A stretch of DNA of 64,000 nt from Stenotrophomonas maltophilia (GCF_004684085.1 NZ_SRHZ01000028.1:26354-90353), one strand, 5' to 3'; positions 9,891 to 21,611 are shown, numbered from the stretch's first letter. Translations and numbers: made by a program. Notes: generated by a model from the sequence alone, not told the origin.

Positions 9891-10067
9891 GTTTCGCCGT
9901 CCAGCAGCGGTGACGCCGGGGGCGGGGTTTCGCCTATCATCTGCGCATCTCCCCAGTGCCCCTTCGATGAGCCAGCCCGTACCCGCCGGCATGCCGTTCC
10001 GCGCTGCCCGGCAGCTCCCGCACGCTGCCCGGCCCGGCAGCCCTGCCTGGCCGCCACCGCTGCGCTG

Positions 10068-13000
10068 ATGGGCGGACAGGGGGACAGCAGGCGCTGGGTG
10101 GAGCGCTGCGGATCGGATTTCAGTCGAAGGCTGCGGCAGGGCCTGCTATGGCTGTTGCTGGCCCTTGCGTTGCCGCTGGCCGCACAGGAGGGCGCACCGC
10201 CGCTGCGCGACTACGCCATCGATGTATGGACGTCGCGCAATGGGCTGCCACACAACTCGCTGCGCGACATCGCACAGACGCCGGAAGGCCACCTGTGGTT
10301 CGCCACCTGGGAAGGCCTGGTGCGCTACAACGGTCTGGATTTCACCGTGTTCGACCGCAGTACGCGCCCCGGCCTGCGTGACAACGGCATCGGTGCGCTG
10401 CTGGTCGACCGCCAGGGTGGCCTGTGGATCAGCGATTCGCGCGGCAACGTCAGCCACCGGGGCAATGATGGCCAGTGGCGGGTCTGGGAGCATCAGGGCA
10501 ATACGCCGCAGGTGCTGATCCAGTCGATGCAGATGGACAGCCAGGGCCGCCTGTGGCTGCTTTACGAGGGCAAGGGCATCGGCTATCTGACGCCGGACAA
10601 GGGCATCGTCTACCAGGCGCCGGCCGCTGACCTGCCGATGGCGATGAGCTTCACCAAGCTGGTGGTCGATGCGCAGGACCGGGTCTGGGCCGGCACCCTT
10701 GATGGACTGGTGCTGCGCGACAACGACGGCGTGCTCAAGCGCGCGCCCGCGGCCTGGGGGCTGGGCGCGGGCAGCGGCCTGTCGTGGCCCTACCGGGCGC
10801 CGGACGGTGCGTTGTGGATCGTCGCAGGCGAGCGCCTGTACCGGGTGGAGGATGACCAGCTGGTGTTGATGCACCGCCTGCCGGGCCAGCTGCACATGAC
10901 CTCGATGCTGCAGGACCGCCACGGTGACCTGTGGCTGGGCACCGAGAACCAGGGCCTGCTGCGCATCTCCGCACATGGCCTTGAGCGGCTGCCGGCGGGC
11001 CTGAACCTGCCCGGTGGCCGCGTGGTCAGCCTGCGCGAGGATGCCGAGGGCAGCATATGGGTGGGCGCCAACGGCGGCCTGTACCGCCTGCGCGAAACGC
11101 TGTTCAGCAGTTACACCGAGCGCGACGGCCTCAGCGGTGACTATGTGCGCACCGTGTTCGAGGACCGCGACCGCCAGCTGTGGGTCGGCAGCGCCAGCGG
11201 CCTGGACCTGCAGACCCCCGATGGCCGCTTCCGCGCCGTGCCGTTGCACAACCGTGGCGGCAAGGCGCCTTCGGTGCTGAGCCTGGCGCAGGGGCCGGAT
11301 GGTGACCTGTGGGTCGGCACCTTTGGTGATGGCGTTTACCGCCTCGGTCGCGACGGCAGCCTGCGCCACAACTATGCGGCGGCAGATGGCATGCCCGGTG
11401 GCAACATCCGCGCGATCAGCGTGGACCCGCAGGGCGTGGTCTGGGCTGGCACGCAGAAAGGCGTGGTCCGCATCGACGGTGACCGCGTGCAGGTATCAAG
11501 CGTGCCGGGCATGCCCGGCGGGCTGATCACCGCGCTCGAGCATGACCACCAGGGCAATCTGTGGATCGGCACCATCGAGGGCATCCGCGTACTGCGCGGC
11601 GACCGCGTGCAGTCGATCGACCTGGCACCGTTGGGGGGCGGCCGCAGCGTGTTCGGCTTCCATCAACTGGGCGATGCGATGTGGATCAGCAGTGATCGCG
11701 GCCTGTACCGCTGGCAGCACGGAACACTGGCGCGGGTTGGCCTGGAGCAGGGCATGCCGGTGGACGCGGTGTTCCAGCTGGTGCCGGACCGTCTGGGCAA
11801 CGTCTGGATCAGCAGCAACCGCGGTGTGCTGCGCACCGATATGGCAACGCTCAATGCGGTTGCCGACGGGCACGTGCCGCGGGTGGTGGTGGAGCGCTAC
11901 AACGAGATTGATGGCATGGCCAACGCGCAGGCCAACGGCAGCTCCAGCCCATCGGCGATCCTGCGCCAGGACGGCACGTTCTGGGTGGTCACTGCCGGTG
12001 GCCTGAGTACGGTGGATCCGCAGCGCCTGCAGCGGTTCCGTGAACGCCCCTCGCCACCGGCGGCGATTGAAAGCGTGCAGGTGGATGGCGCACCGGTGCA
12101 CTGGGAAGGACCAGAGCGCAACTACATTCCCGGCGGCCGTCGGTTGGCAGTGAGCTATGTCGGCCTGAGCTACCTGATGTCCGATCGCATCCGTTACCGC
12201 ACCCGGCTGGACGGACTGGATGCCGGTTGGGTCGAGCGTGGCCCGCAGCGCAGTGTCGAGTTCGTGGGCCTGCCACCGGGTGACTACACCCTGCACGTGG
12301 CGGCGGCCCATCCGGGCGGCAGCTGGGCGCAGCAGGAAGCGGTGTGGAGCTTCACCGTGGAGCCGTTCTGGTGGCAGCGGCGCAGCGTGCAGGCGCTGGC
12401 AGGGCTGTTGCTGCTGGCCGCGCTGGTGGCGCTGTACCGGTTGCTGCTGCAGCAGCTGAAGGCCAGCAACCTGCGCCTGGCGCGGCGGGTGGATGAAGCC
12501 ACCTTCGACCTGCAGGCCAAGACCGTGCACCTGCAGGCGCTGAACCAGGAAAAGACCGAACTGGCCGAGCGCCTGGCGCGGCAGGCCGAGGCCTTCGAGC
12601 GTCAGGCACGGGAAGACGCCCTGACCGGGCTGGCGAACCGCCGTGCCTTCGATGAAACCCTGGCACGCGACTTCGCCCGCTCGCAACGCAGTGGCCATCC
12701 GCTGTGCCTGGTGGTGCTGGACATCGACCACTTCAAGGACGTCAACGATCGCCATAGCCACAGCATCGGTGATGCCGTGCTGGTACAGGTGGCAACGGTG
12801 ATTGCTGCCGCGTGCCGCGCCTCGGATCTGCCGGCGCGTACCGGCGGCGAAGAGTTCGCATTGCTGCTCAACGACACCCGCCTGGAAGAAGCCGCACAAC
12901 TGTGCGCGCGCCTACGCGGGCTGTTCCATGACCATCCCGACTGGGCCAGCGTGGCCGGCCTGCGCGTGACCTTCAGCGCAGGCCTGGTGGAACTGGATGC

Positions 13001-13094
13001 CGATGACCGCACCCCGGCGCTGCTGTACCAGCGCGCCGACCGCGCGCTGTACCGCGCCAAGAGCGACGGCCGGGATCGTACGAGCATTGGTTGA
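10068..13094 (+). CDS. Two-component-type propeller sensor fused to a diguanylate cyclase
   Basis: Large membrane protein (1008 aa) predicted to make cyclic di-GMP in response to a periplasmic signal. A signal peptide or anchor (QGLLWLLLALALPLAAQ) is followed by many regulator-propeller repeats (for example DLWFATWEGL and GDLWLGTENQGLLR types, about 40-690), then a Y_Y_Y domain (about 700-770), one membrane helix (VQALAGLLLLAALVALYRLLL), a coiled coil, and a GGDEF domain (about 845-1005). The active site reads GGEEF and is preceded by the RASD inhibitory site five residues before it, so product inhibition is likely. There is no receiver or kinase domain. A -10-like TATCAT at 9935-9940 and a 33-codon leader ORF precede it. 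No clear ribosome-binding site fixes the start. Confidence 0.9.
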   Translation: MGGQGDSRRWVERCGSDFSRRLRQGLLWLLLALALPLAAQEGAPPLRDYAIDVWTSRNGLPHNSLRDIAQTPEGHLWFATWEGLVRYNGLDFTVFDRSTRPGLRDNGIGALLVDRQGGLWISDSRGNVSHRGNDGQWRVWEHQGNTPQVLIQSMQMDSQGRLWLLYEGKGIGYLTPDKGIVYQAPAADLPMAMSFTKLVVDAQDRVWAGTLDGLVLRDNDGVLKRAPAAWGLGAGSGLSWPYRAPDGALWIVAGERLYRVEDDQLVLMHRLPGQLHMTSMLQDRHGDLWLGTENQGLLRISAHGLERLPAGLNLPGGRVVSLREDAEGSIWVGANGGLYRLRETLFSSYTERDGLSGDYVRTVFEDRDRQLWVGSASGLDLQTPDGRFRAVPLHNRGGKAPSVLSLAQGPDGDLWVGTFGDGVYRLGRDGSLRHNYAAADGMPGGNIRAISVDPQGVVWAGTQKGVVRIDGDRVQVSSVPGMPGGLITALEHDHQGNLWIGTIEGIRVLRGDRVQSIDLAPLGGGRSVFGFHQLGDAMWISSDRGLYRWQHGTLARVGLEQGMPVDAVFQLVPDRLGNVWISSNRGVLRTDMATLNAVADGHVPRVVVERYNEIDGMANAQANGSSSPSAILRQDGTFWVVTAGGLSTVDPQRLQRFRERPSPPAAIESVQVDGAPVHWEGPERNYIPGGRRLAVSYVGLSYLMSDRIRYRTRLDGLDAGWVERGPQRSVEFVGLPPGDYTLHVAAAHPGGSWAQQEAVWSFTVEPFWWQRRSVQALAGLLLLAALVALYRLLLQQLKASNLRLARRVDEATFDLQAKTVHLQALNQEKTELAERLARQAEAFERQAREDALTGLANRRAFDETLARDFARSQRSGHPLCLVVLDIDHFKDVNDRHSHSIGDAVLVQVATVIAAACRASDLPARTGGEEFALLLNDTRLEEAAQLCARLRGLFHDHPDWASVAGLRVTFSAGLVELDADDRTPALLYQRADRALYRAKSDGRDRTSIG

Positions 13095-13098
13095 TTGC

Positions 13099-13123
13099 AT
13101 CCACGCATGGCGTGGATCTACCG
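13099..13123. repeat. GTAG/SMAG-type hairpin (reverse orientation)
   Basis: ATCCACGC pairs with GCGTGGAT around ATG and ends in CTAC, the complement of GTAG. It lies between the converging cyclase gene and rnt. Confidence 0.75.
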
Positions 13124-13161
13124 CCCGATGGGTGGTGGGTGCGGCCCCGCCGTTGGCCGGT

Positions 13162-13821
<660 letters not shown>

Positions 13822-13882
13822 CTAGCAGAGCGAGCCTGAGCGCCCGGCCAGTCCGTGGCGCACGGGTTCCCTGCGCAGGAGC

Positions 13883-13986
13883 GTGTCGACCAAGGTCGAC
13901 ACCCACCGGTGCACCGCGCGCTCAGGATTCCGGTAGGTGCCAACCTTGGTTGGCACGGTGCGCGCCGACCCAGGTCGGCATCTACC
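13883..13986. repeat. Hairpin cluster of SMAG type
   Basis: GTGTCGACC (13883-13891) pairs with GGTCGACAC (13894-13902). Then a GGTAG-led hairpin pairs GTGCCAACC (13937-13945) with GGTTGGCAC (13948-13956), and a further GCCGACC/GGTCGGC stem ends in CTACC. The last two hairpins form a head-to-head dimer bracketed by GGTAG and CTACC. They lie between doxX and rnt. Confidence 0.8.
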
Positions 13987-14503
13987 GGACTGCGGGACCT
14001 GCCGTCATGCCCAATGGCTGCCGCCGTGCCAGCCACGCATCCACGCTCAGCCTGCCGGCGCCGGTGAACAGCAGCGGCAGCAGCATGGCTATGAACAGCA
14101 CCGGCAGCTTGAAGTTGCCGAAGCCCTGGTCACTGATCACATAGCCCATCGCGAGGTCACCCAGCGAGTTCCATTCCATCGGCCAGTGCACCGCATAGGT
14201 GGCGACCACGGTCAGCACCAGCAGGCTGGCGGCGGCAAAACGGGTGCCAAACCCGAACAGCAGGCAGGCCGCGCCGATCAGTTCGAACCACGTGGCGAGC
14301 TGCCAGTTCAGGGCGGCCGGCAGCTGGTCGAACGGGAACGGGAAGGCGTCCTGCAGGTCGGCGAACCAGTTCCGGCCGCGCAGTTTCTCGCGGCCGGATT
14401 CGAAGTATTCCCAGGCCAACAGCAGGCGCAGGCCGAGCGGGGCCAACCAGGGGGCGAGACGGTCCAGCTGGCCGCGCGCGGCGGCCAGGGTCGGGAGGTT
14501 CAT
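13982..14503 (-). CDS. DoxX-family membrane protein of the hvf operon (HvfD-like)
   Basis: Inner-membrane protein (173 aa) with four predicted helices, including [43 protein letters not shown] and [18 protein letters not shown] segments. It belongs to the DoxX/DoxD family. It is the last gene of the leftward operon hvfA-hvfB-hvfC-doxX, the same order as the Haemophilus hvf cluster, where the fourth gene is also a DoxX protein. Its job there is not settled; roles in export, redox or metal handling are suggested. The gap to hvfC is only 25 bases. Family assignment is good; the functional link rests on synteny. Confidence 0.85.
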   Translation of the reverse strand: MNLPTLAAARGQLDRLAPWLAPLGLRLLLAWEYFESGREKLRGRNWFADLQDAFPFPFDQLPAALNWQLATWFELIGAACLLFGFGTRFAAASLLVLTVVATYAVHWPMEWNSLGDLAMGYVISDQGFGNFKLPVLFIAMLLPLLFTGAGRLSVDAWLARRQPLGMTAGPAVR

Positions 14504-14528
14504 CGGCGGTTCTCCGGGGGAAGGGGCG

Positions 14529-16498
<1,970 letters not shown>

Positions 16499-16599
16499 CG
16501 GTGGTGCTCCTGGGTGGTGTGGGCGGGTGCCCGGGTGGCCGGCAGGGGTGCCGGTGGAAACGATGGTGCAGCGATCCTACTCAACGAATCCTCGCCAAG

Positions 16600-16646
16600 A
16601 CCTCAAATTTTCGTGAGGTTTGTTACAGAAGGGGAACACGGTTCCC
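16600..16646. promoter_or_regulatory. Inverted repeats upstream of hvfA
   Basis: Two palindromes lie 100-150 bases upstream of hvfA: ACCTCA (16600-16605) with TGAGGT (16614-16619), and GGGAAC-ACG-GTTCCC (16632-16646). They are candidate operators for the hvf operon. No known regulator box (Fur, CueR, CopR) was recognised with confidence. Confidence 0.35.
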
Positions 16647-16653
16647 AGGGAAT

Positions 16654-16703
16654 CGCGTGGATCCATCTGCGACCGGCCAGTAGATCCACGCCATGCGTGG
16701 ATG
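16654..16703. repeat. GTAG-type hairpin region
   Basis: GTAGATCCACGC pairs with GCGTGGAT around CAT, preceded by another GCGTGGATCCA half-copy. It is a SMAG-like element between hvfA and the phoU terminator. Confidence 0.7.
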
Positions 16704-16724
16704 AACAGCCGGAACGCCCAGAAA

Positions 16725-16757
16725 CAAAAAGGCCGCTGTCACCAGGACAGCGGCCAC
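16725..16757 (-). terminator. Rho-independent terminator of the pst-phoU operon
   Basis: A perfect 10-bp stem, GGCCGCTGTC (16731-16740) with GACAGCGGCC (16746-16755), is followed on the minus strand by TTTTT (complement of 16726-16730). It lies about 35 bases after the phoU stop and insulates hvfA from phosphate-operon transcription. Confidence 0.92.
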
Positions 16758-16789
16758 CTTGGAGTCAACTCCGGTGTTGCAGTGCAGCG

Positions 16790-17497
16790 TCAGAGTTGTT
16801 CGGTGCTGGAGGTCTCATCGCGCTTCTCGCGCGGCGGCAGCGGCTGCTCGCCGTGCACCAGGAACCACACGTTCTCGGCGATGTTGGTGGCGTGGTCACC
16901 CACGCGCTCCAGGTTCTTGGCCATGAACAGCAGATGCGTGCACGGGGTGATGTTGCGCGGATCTTCCATCATGTAGGTCAGCAGCTCGCGGAACAGCGCG
17001 GTGTACTGCGCGTCCAGGCGGGCGTCGTCCTCGCGCAGTGCCAGCGCGGCTTCGGCGTCGTTGTCGCGATAGGCGGCGATGGCGCGGCGCACCTGCTGTG
17101 CGGCCAGACGACCGAGGGCACGCAGGCCCTGGATCTGCGGCAGCGGCGGCACCTTGCCCAGCGCGATCGAGCGCTTGGCCACGTTGGCCGCGTAGTCGCC
17201 GATGCGTTCGATGTCGGCCGGGATGCGCAGGCCCGCCAGGATCTCGCGCAGGTCGCGCGCCATCGGGCCGCGCAGCGCCAGGCGCATCACGTCGTGGCTG
17301 ATCTGCTGCTCAAGCGCATCAATTGCTTCGTCGTTGGCGATGATGCGATGGGCGGCGTTCTCGTCGCGCTTCTCGATCACGTCCATCGCCGCTTCGAGCT
17401 GGGCGACGGCCATCTCGCCCATGCGCACGATTTCGGCCACCAGGCGCTGCTGCTCTTCGTCGTAGCTCTTGACGATGTGGTCGTTGGGAAGGTTCAT
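16790..17497 (-). CDS. phoU: Phosphate-specific transport regulator PhoU
   Basis: Cytoplasmic regulator (235 aa) that couples the PstSCAB importer to the PhoR kinase, silencing the Pho regulon when phosphate is plentiful. It has two PhoU helical bundles with the metal-binding patterns, seen in HRIIANDEAIDALEQQI, LREILAGLRIPADIERIGDYAANVAKR and LERVGDHATNIAENV. ATG 17497 is preferred over a TTG three codons upstream. It is the last gene before a strong terminator and follows pstB by 64 bases, which contain a GTAG hairpin. PhoB and PhoR genes are not in this window. Confidence 0.95.
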   Translation of the reverse strand: MNLPNDHIVKSYDEEQQRLVAEIVRMGEMAVAQLEAAMDVIEKRDENAAHRIIANDEAIDALEQQISHDVMRLALRGPMARDLREILAGLRIPADIERIGDYAANVAKRSIALGKVPPLPQIQGLRALGRLAAQQVRRAIAAYRDNDAEAALALREDDARLDAQYTALFRELLTYMMEDPRNITPCTHLLFMAKNLERVGDHATNIAENVWFLVHGEQPLPPREKRDETSSTEQL

Positions 17498-17511
17498 GGT
17501 CTGCAATCCGG

Positions 17512-17534
17512 GTAGAGCCAGGCCATGCCTGGCT
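17512..17534. repeat. GTAG/SMAG hairpin between pstB and phoU
   Basis: GTAG followed by AGCCAGGC-CAT-GCCTGGCT. Its position inside the operon could stabilise the upstream pst message or reduce phoU expression relative to pstB. Confidence 0.8.
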
Positions 17535-17561
17535 GGAACATGTGGCGAAGGGACAGGCCGA

Positions 17562-18419
17562 TCAGCCGAAGCGACCGGTGATGTAGTCCTCGGTCTGCCG
17601 CTGCGACGGCTGCGAGAAGATCACTTCGGTGCGGTCGTGCTCGATCAGGTCGCCCAGGTACATGAAGGCGGTGTAGTCGGACACGCGCGCGGCCTGCTGC
17701 ATGTTGTGGGTGACGATCACGATCGTGTACTCGTGCTTGAGTTCTTCCACCAGCTGCTCGATGCGGCTGGTCGAGATCGGGTCCAGTGCCGAGGTCGGCT
17801 CGTCCAGCAGCAGTACCGACGGGCGCAGGGCCACGGCACGGGCAATGCACAGACGCTGCTGCTGGCCACCGGACAGGCCCAGCGCGCTCTGGCCCAGCTT
17901 GTCCTTCACTTCGTCCCACAGCGCGCCCTGGCGCAGGGCCTGCTCGACGCGGTCAGCCATGTCGGCCTTGCTCAGCTTCTCGTGGTGGCGGATGCCGTAG
18001 GCCACGTTCTCGAAGATGGTCATCGGGAACGGCACCGGCTTCTGGAACACCATGCCGACCTTGCTGCGCAGGCGGTTCATCGGGTACTTCGGCGACAGGA
18101 TGTTCTCACCGTCCAGCAGCACTTCACCGCGCGCTTCCAGCTTCGGGTACAGCGCGTAGATGCGGTTGAAGATGCGCAGCAGCGTGGACTTGCCGCAACC
18201 GGAGGGACCGATCAGCGCGGTCACGCGCTTTTCCGGGATCTCCAGGTTGATGCCCTTCAGGGCGTGGAACTTGTCGTAGTAGAAGTCCAGTCCACGCGCA
18301 GCCAGCTTCACCGGCGACGGCGTGTGCAGGCTCTCGTGCGAGGACGGCACGGCGATGCGCTGCATCGGCACGGCGTTGGAAAGGTCGTTCATGGCGTTAT
18401 CCACGGAAAGGTCAGTCAT
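17562..18419 (-). CDS. pstB: Phosphate ABC transporter ATPase PstB
   Basis: ATPase subunit (285 aa) of the high-affinity phosphate importer. Walker A is GPSGCGKST, the signature [16 protein letters not shown] and Walker [13 protein letters not shown], then [16 protein letters not shown]. The family mark [15 protein letters not shown] is also present. The chosen ATG at 18419 overlaps the pstA stop by 8 bases; a second start at 18392 would shorten a non-conserved N-terminus. It is part of pstS-pstC-pstA-pstB-phoU. Confidence 0.95.
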   Translation of the reverse strand: MTDLSVDNAMNDLSNAVPMQRIAVPSSHESLHTPSPVKLAARGLDFYYDKFHALKGINLEIPEKRVTALIGPSGCGKSTLLRIFNRIYALYPKLEARGEVLLDGENILSPKYPMNRLRSKVGMVFQKPVPFPMTIFENVAYGIRHHEKLSKADMADRVEQALRQGALWDEVKDKLGQSALGLSGGQQQRLCIARAVALRPSVLLLDEPTSALDPISTSRIEQLVEELKHEYTIVIVTHNMQQAARVSDYTAFMYLGDLIEHDRTEVIFSQPSQRQTEDYITGRFG

Positions 18420-19275
18420 GGGAGATACGGTTGCGCAGCAGGATGCCGCGGGCGGCAAGGCTGACCAGCAACACGAAGACAGTCAGCACCAGGGCACCGG
18501 CCCAGGCCAGCACCTGCCAGGATTCATACGGGCTGCCGGCGAACTGGTTCATCACCACCGGCACCGAGGCCATCGGCTGGAAGATGTTGTTGTTCCAGTA
18601 CTGGTTGCCGAAGGCGGTGAACAGCAGCGGCGCGGTCTCGCCCGAGATGCGGGCCAGCGCCAGCAGGATGCCGGTGATGATGCCGGCCGAGGCACTGCGG
18701 TACAGCACCTGCACGATCACCTTCCACTGCGGGATACCCAGCGACAGGGCCGCTTCGCGCATCTGCGAAGGCACCAGGCGCAGCATCTCGTCGGTGGTGC
18801 GCACCACCACCGGCAGCACGATGAAGGCCAGCGACAGGGCACCGGCGAAGGCCGAGAAGTTGCCGCCGGTCTGCATCACGTACAGGGTGTAGACGAACAG
18901 GCCGAGCACGATCGACGGCGCCGACAGCAGGATGTCGTTGACGAAGCGGACCACGGTGCCGGCCTTGCGGGCGTTGCCGTACTCGGCCAGCCAGGTGCCG
19001 GCCAGCACGCCCAGCGGCGTGCCGATGCCGATCGCCAGCGCACACATCACCGCGCTGCCGAAGAAGGCGTTGGCCAGACCGCCTTCCTGCATCGGCGGCG
19101 GCGTCATCTTGGTGAACAGATCCAGGTTGATGCCGGCCAGACCCTTGGAGGCCAGGGTGAACAGGATCCAGCCCAGGAAGAACAGACCGAACAGGGCGGT
19201 GGCGCAGGACGCGGCGATGGCGATGACATTGCCGATGCGGCGACGCAGGTACAGCGAATCAGCGGTGCTGGACAT
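18412..19275 (-). CDS. pstA: Phosphate ABC transporter permease PstA
   Basis: Inner-membrane permease (287 aa) with six predicted helices, including [24 protein letters not shown] near the N-terminus and [28 protein letters not shown] segments at the C-terminus. The EAA-like loop is in [21 protein letters not shown]. It forms the channel with PstC. Its start shares one base with the pstC stop. Confidence 0.95.
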   Translation of the reverse strand: MSSTADSLYLRRRIGNVIAIAASCATALFGLFFLGWILFTLASKGLAGINLDLFTKMTPPPMQEGGLANAFFGSAVMCALAIGIGTPLGVLAGTWLAEYGNARKAGTVVRFVNDILLSAPSIVLGLFVYTLYVMQTGGNFSAFAGALSLAFIVLPVVVRTTDEMLRLVPSQMREAALSLGIPQWKVIVQVLYRSASAGIITGILLALARISGETAPLLFTAFGNQYWNNNIFQPMASVPVVMNQFAGSPYESWQVLAWAGALVLTVFVLLVSLAARGILLRNRISHD

Positions 19276-20243
19276 CAGTTGCCCTCCTTGCGGGACAGGC
19301 GCATCAGCATCAGGCGGGCGATGGCCAGCACCACGAAGGTGACGATGAAGAGGACGAAGCCGAGCAGCAGCAGGGCCGAGCGGTAGGTTTCAGTGGCTTC
19401 GCCGAAATCGTTGGCGATCAGCGCGGCGATGGTGGTGCCCGGTTCCAGCAGCGACGGCGACAGGCGCACGCTGTTGCCGATCACGAAGGCCACCGCCATC
19501 GTCTCGCCCAGCGCACGGCCGAGACCCAGGAAGACGCCGCCGATGACGGCCGAGCGGGTGTAGGGCAGGACAATGTCCCAGCTCACTTCCCACTTGGTGG
19601 AGCCCAGCGCGTAGGCCGATTCCTTCAGGCGGGTCGGCACGGTCAGGAACACTTCGCGCATCACCGAGGAGATGAAGGGGATGACCATGATGGCCAGCAC
19701 GAAACCGGCGGTGAGCATGCCGATACCCAGCGGCGGGCCCTGGAACAGCGGGCCGATGATCGGCATCTCGCCGAGGGTTTCGTTGAGGAACGGGGTGACG
19801 TACTCGGTCATCACCGGCACCAGCACGAACAGGCCCCACATGCCGTAGATGATCGAGGGAATGCCGGCCAGCAGTTCGATGGCGGTGCCGACCGGGCCAC
19901 GCAGCCAGCGCGGCGCGACTTCGGTGAGGAAGAAGGCGATGCCGAAGCTGACCGGCACCGCGATGACCATTGCGATGGCGGCAGTGACCAGGGTGCCGTA
20001 GATCGGCGCGAGGGCACCGAACTTGTTTTCGACCGGATTCCAGTCGGCGGAGAAGAAGAAGCTGAGGCCCTGCATCTGCAGGGCATGGCGGCCGCCCCAC
20101 AGCATCGACAACGCGGCGCAGGCCAGCGCGATGAGGACGAAGATGACGGTGCCGACCAGCACCCATCGGAACAGTTTGTCGTTGCGGGCATCACGCGCAT
20201 CGCGCGTGGACGGGGCGGCTACAGGCTGGGCGATGGCATTCAT
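19275..20243 (-). CDS. pstC: Phosphate ABC transporter permease PstC
   Basis: Inner-membrane permease (322 aa), partner of PstA. The EAA-like motif is LKESAYALGSTKWEVSWDIVLPY, and the loop GIPSIIYGMWGLFVLVP is typical of PstC. Six membrane segments are visible. ATG 20243 is used. The 82-base gap to the upstream pstS gene contains a strong hairpin that probably lowers expression of the membrane genes relative to the binding protein. Confidence 0.95.
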   Translation of the reverse strand: MNAIAQPVAAPSTRDARDARNDKLFRWVLVGTVIFVLIALACAALSMLWGGRHALQMQGLSFFFSADWNPVENKFGALAPIYGTLVTAAIAMVIAVPVSFGIAFFLTEVAPRWLRGPVGTAIELLAGIPSIIYGMWGLFVLVPVMTEYVTPFLNETLGEMPIIGPLFQGPPLGIGMLTAGFVLAIMVIPFISSVMREVFLTVPTRLKESAYALGSTKWEVSWDIVLPYTRSAVIGGVFLGLGRALGETMAVAFVIGNSVRLSPSLLEPGTTIAALIANDFGEATETYRSALLLLGFVLFIVTFVVLAIARLMLMRLSRKEGN

Positions 20244-20289
20244 GGGGACGGCAGGGCCAGGAAGGGGCGGGGCGGCACGGCGTGGAAGA

Positions 20290-20318
20290 GACGGTGCCCG
20301 CGCGGGGCGGGCACCGTC
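20290..20318 (-). terminator. Attenuating hairpin between pstS and pstC
   Basis: GACGGTGCCCGC (20290-20301) pairs perfectly with GCGGGCACCGTC (20307-20318) around a 5-base loop. There is no T-tract, so it is more likely an mRNA-stabilising or partial attenuator element than a full terminator. It starts 8 bases beyond the pstS stop. Confidence 0.7.
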
Positions 20319-20325
20319 ATGTCCG

Positions 20326-21411
20326 TCACTTCAGGTCGGTCGCCCAGTAGGCTTCGATCTGCTTGACCAGCTCGGCCGGCAGCGGCACGTAGTGCAGCTC
20401 GTTGGCCTGGGTCTGGCCGTTCTCGAAGGCCCACTTGAAGAAGGCCAGGGTGTCCTGGTTGCGCTTGGCATCCTTCGGCGTCTTCTGCATCAGCATGAAG
20501 TTGGTGGCGGTGATCGGCCACGCCTGCTCGCCCGGGGCGTTGGTGATGACCAGGTTGAAGTCCTTGGCGCTGGCCCAGTCGGCGCTGGCGGCCGCGGCGG
20601 CGAAGGTTTCCGCGCTCGGCTCGACCCAGTTGCCGGCCGCGTTCTGCATGGCCGCGTACGGCATGCCGTTCTGCAGCGCATAGGCCAGTTCGACGTAGCC
20701 GATGGAGCCCTTGATCTGCTTCACATAGGACGCAACGCCTTCGTTGCCCTTGCCACCGACGCCGTCCGGCCACTGCACCGAGGTGCCTTCGCCGACCTTG
20801 GTCTTCCACTCCGGGCTGACCTTGGACAGGTAGTTGGAGAAGTTGAAGGTGGTGCCCGAACCGTCGGAGCGGTGGACCAGGGTGATCTTGCCTTCCGGCA
20901 GCTTCACGCCCGGGTTGGCGGCGACGATGGCCGGGTCGTTCCAGGTCTTGACCTTGCCCAGGAAGATGTCAGCCAGCAGGGCGCCGCTCAGGCGCAGCTT
21001 GCCGGTTTCCAGGCCTTCAATGTTGACCACCGGGACCACACCGCCGATGGCGGACGGGAACTGGGCCAGGCCGGCCTGGGCCAGCTCTTCGCTGCTCAGC
21101 GGCTTGTCGGACGAACCGAAGTCGACGGTGCCGGCCTTGATCTGGGCGATGCCGCCGCCGGAACCGATCGACTGGTAGTTGATCTTGGCGCCGGTGCTGG
21201 CGTTGTAGTCAGCCGACCACTTGGACACCAGCGGGAAGATGAAGGAAGCGCCGGCACCGGACACTTCTGCGCTCACCTTGGCACCAGCGGCCGGGGCAGC
21301 GGCACCGTCGGCAGCCGGCTGCTGCGCAGCCTGCTTGTCGCCACCGCAGGCAGACAGGCCCAGGGCGATGGCCAGGGAAAGGGCGGCAAGGCTGGCCGAG
21401 TGCAGTTTCAT
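20326..21411 (-). CDS. pstS: Phosphate-binding lipoprotein PstS (copy 1)
   Basis: Periplasmic phosphate-binding protein (361 aa) feeding PstCAB. It has a lipoprotein signal peptide (lipobox LSAC, about residue 21), then an Ala/Pro-rich linker. Binding motifs are SGAGASFIFPLVSKW, IGSGGGIAQIKAGTVDFGSSDKPL and VHRSDGSGTTFNFSNYLS. ATG 21411 has GGAG 6 bases upstream, so it is preferred over a GTG two codons earlier. It is the promoter-proximal copy to pstC, with Pho-box-like repeats upstream (21475-21501). A second copy lies next door and lacks the lipobox. Confidence 0.95.
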   Translation of the reverse strand: MKLHSASLAALSLAIALGLSACGGDKQAAQQPAADGAAAPAAGAKVSAEVSGAGASFIFPLVSKWSADYNASTGAKINYQSIGSGGGIAQIKAGTVDFGSSDKPLSSEELAQAGLAQFPSAIGGVVPVVNIEGLETGKLRLSGALLADIFLGKVKTWNDPAIVAANPGVKLPEGKITLVHRSDGSGTTFNFSNYLSKVSPEWKTKVGEGTSVQWPDGVGGKGNEGVASYVKQIKGSIGYVELAYALQNGMPYAAMQNAAGNWVEPSAETFAAAAASADWASAKDFNLVITNAPGEQAWPITATNFMLMQKTPKDAKRNQDTLAFFKWAFENGQTQANELHYVPLPAELVKQIEAYWATDLK

Positions 21412-21428
21412 GGTCACTCCATAGCGGG

Positions 21429-21449
21429 GTAGAGCCGACGGCGTCGGCG
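21429..21449. repeat. GTAG-type hairpin upstream of pstS copy 1
   Basis: GTAG followed by GCCGAC-GGC-GTCGGC. It sits in the short 5' leader of pstS, between the Pho box and the gene. Confidence 0.7.
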
Positions 21450-21474
21450 GATGCGGCTATGAAATGATGTTTTT

Positions 21475-21501
21475 GTTACAGCCGTATTACGACCATGACA
21501 G
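21475..21501 (-). promoter_or_regulatory. Putative Pho box upstream of pstS copy 1
   Basis: On the minus strand the region reads CTGTCAT, then GTAATAC 11 bases on, and ends in CTGTAAC. The first repeat is a perfect PhoB half-site (CTGTCAT) and the 11-base phasing fits PhoB; the second repeat is poor. It lies about 65-90 bases upstream of the start codon. Confidence 0.65.
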
Positions 21502-21611
21502 AGGTGTCCTGGATCACGTTCTGACAAGGGTTTCACAGGGGTGGTCCGGATCCAGAAGGCCCCCGGAGACCCCGGATCTGCGCACCGATATGACGGTCGG
21601 TTGGCCCTTGC

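Noticed and set aside
11496..12899. 467-codon minus-strand frame opposite the propeller-GGDEF gene
   Set aside because: Shadow of a well-supported multi-domain gene; no start signal or homology.
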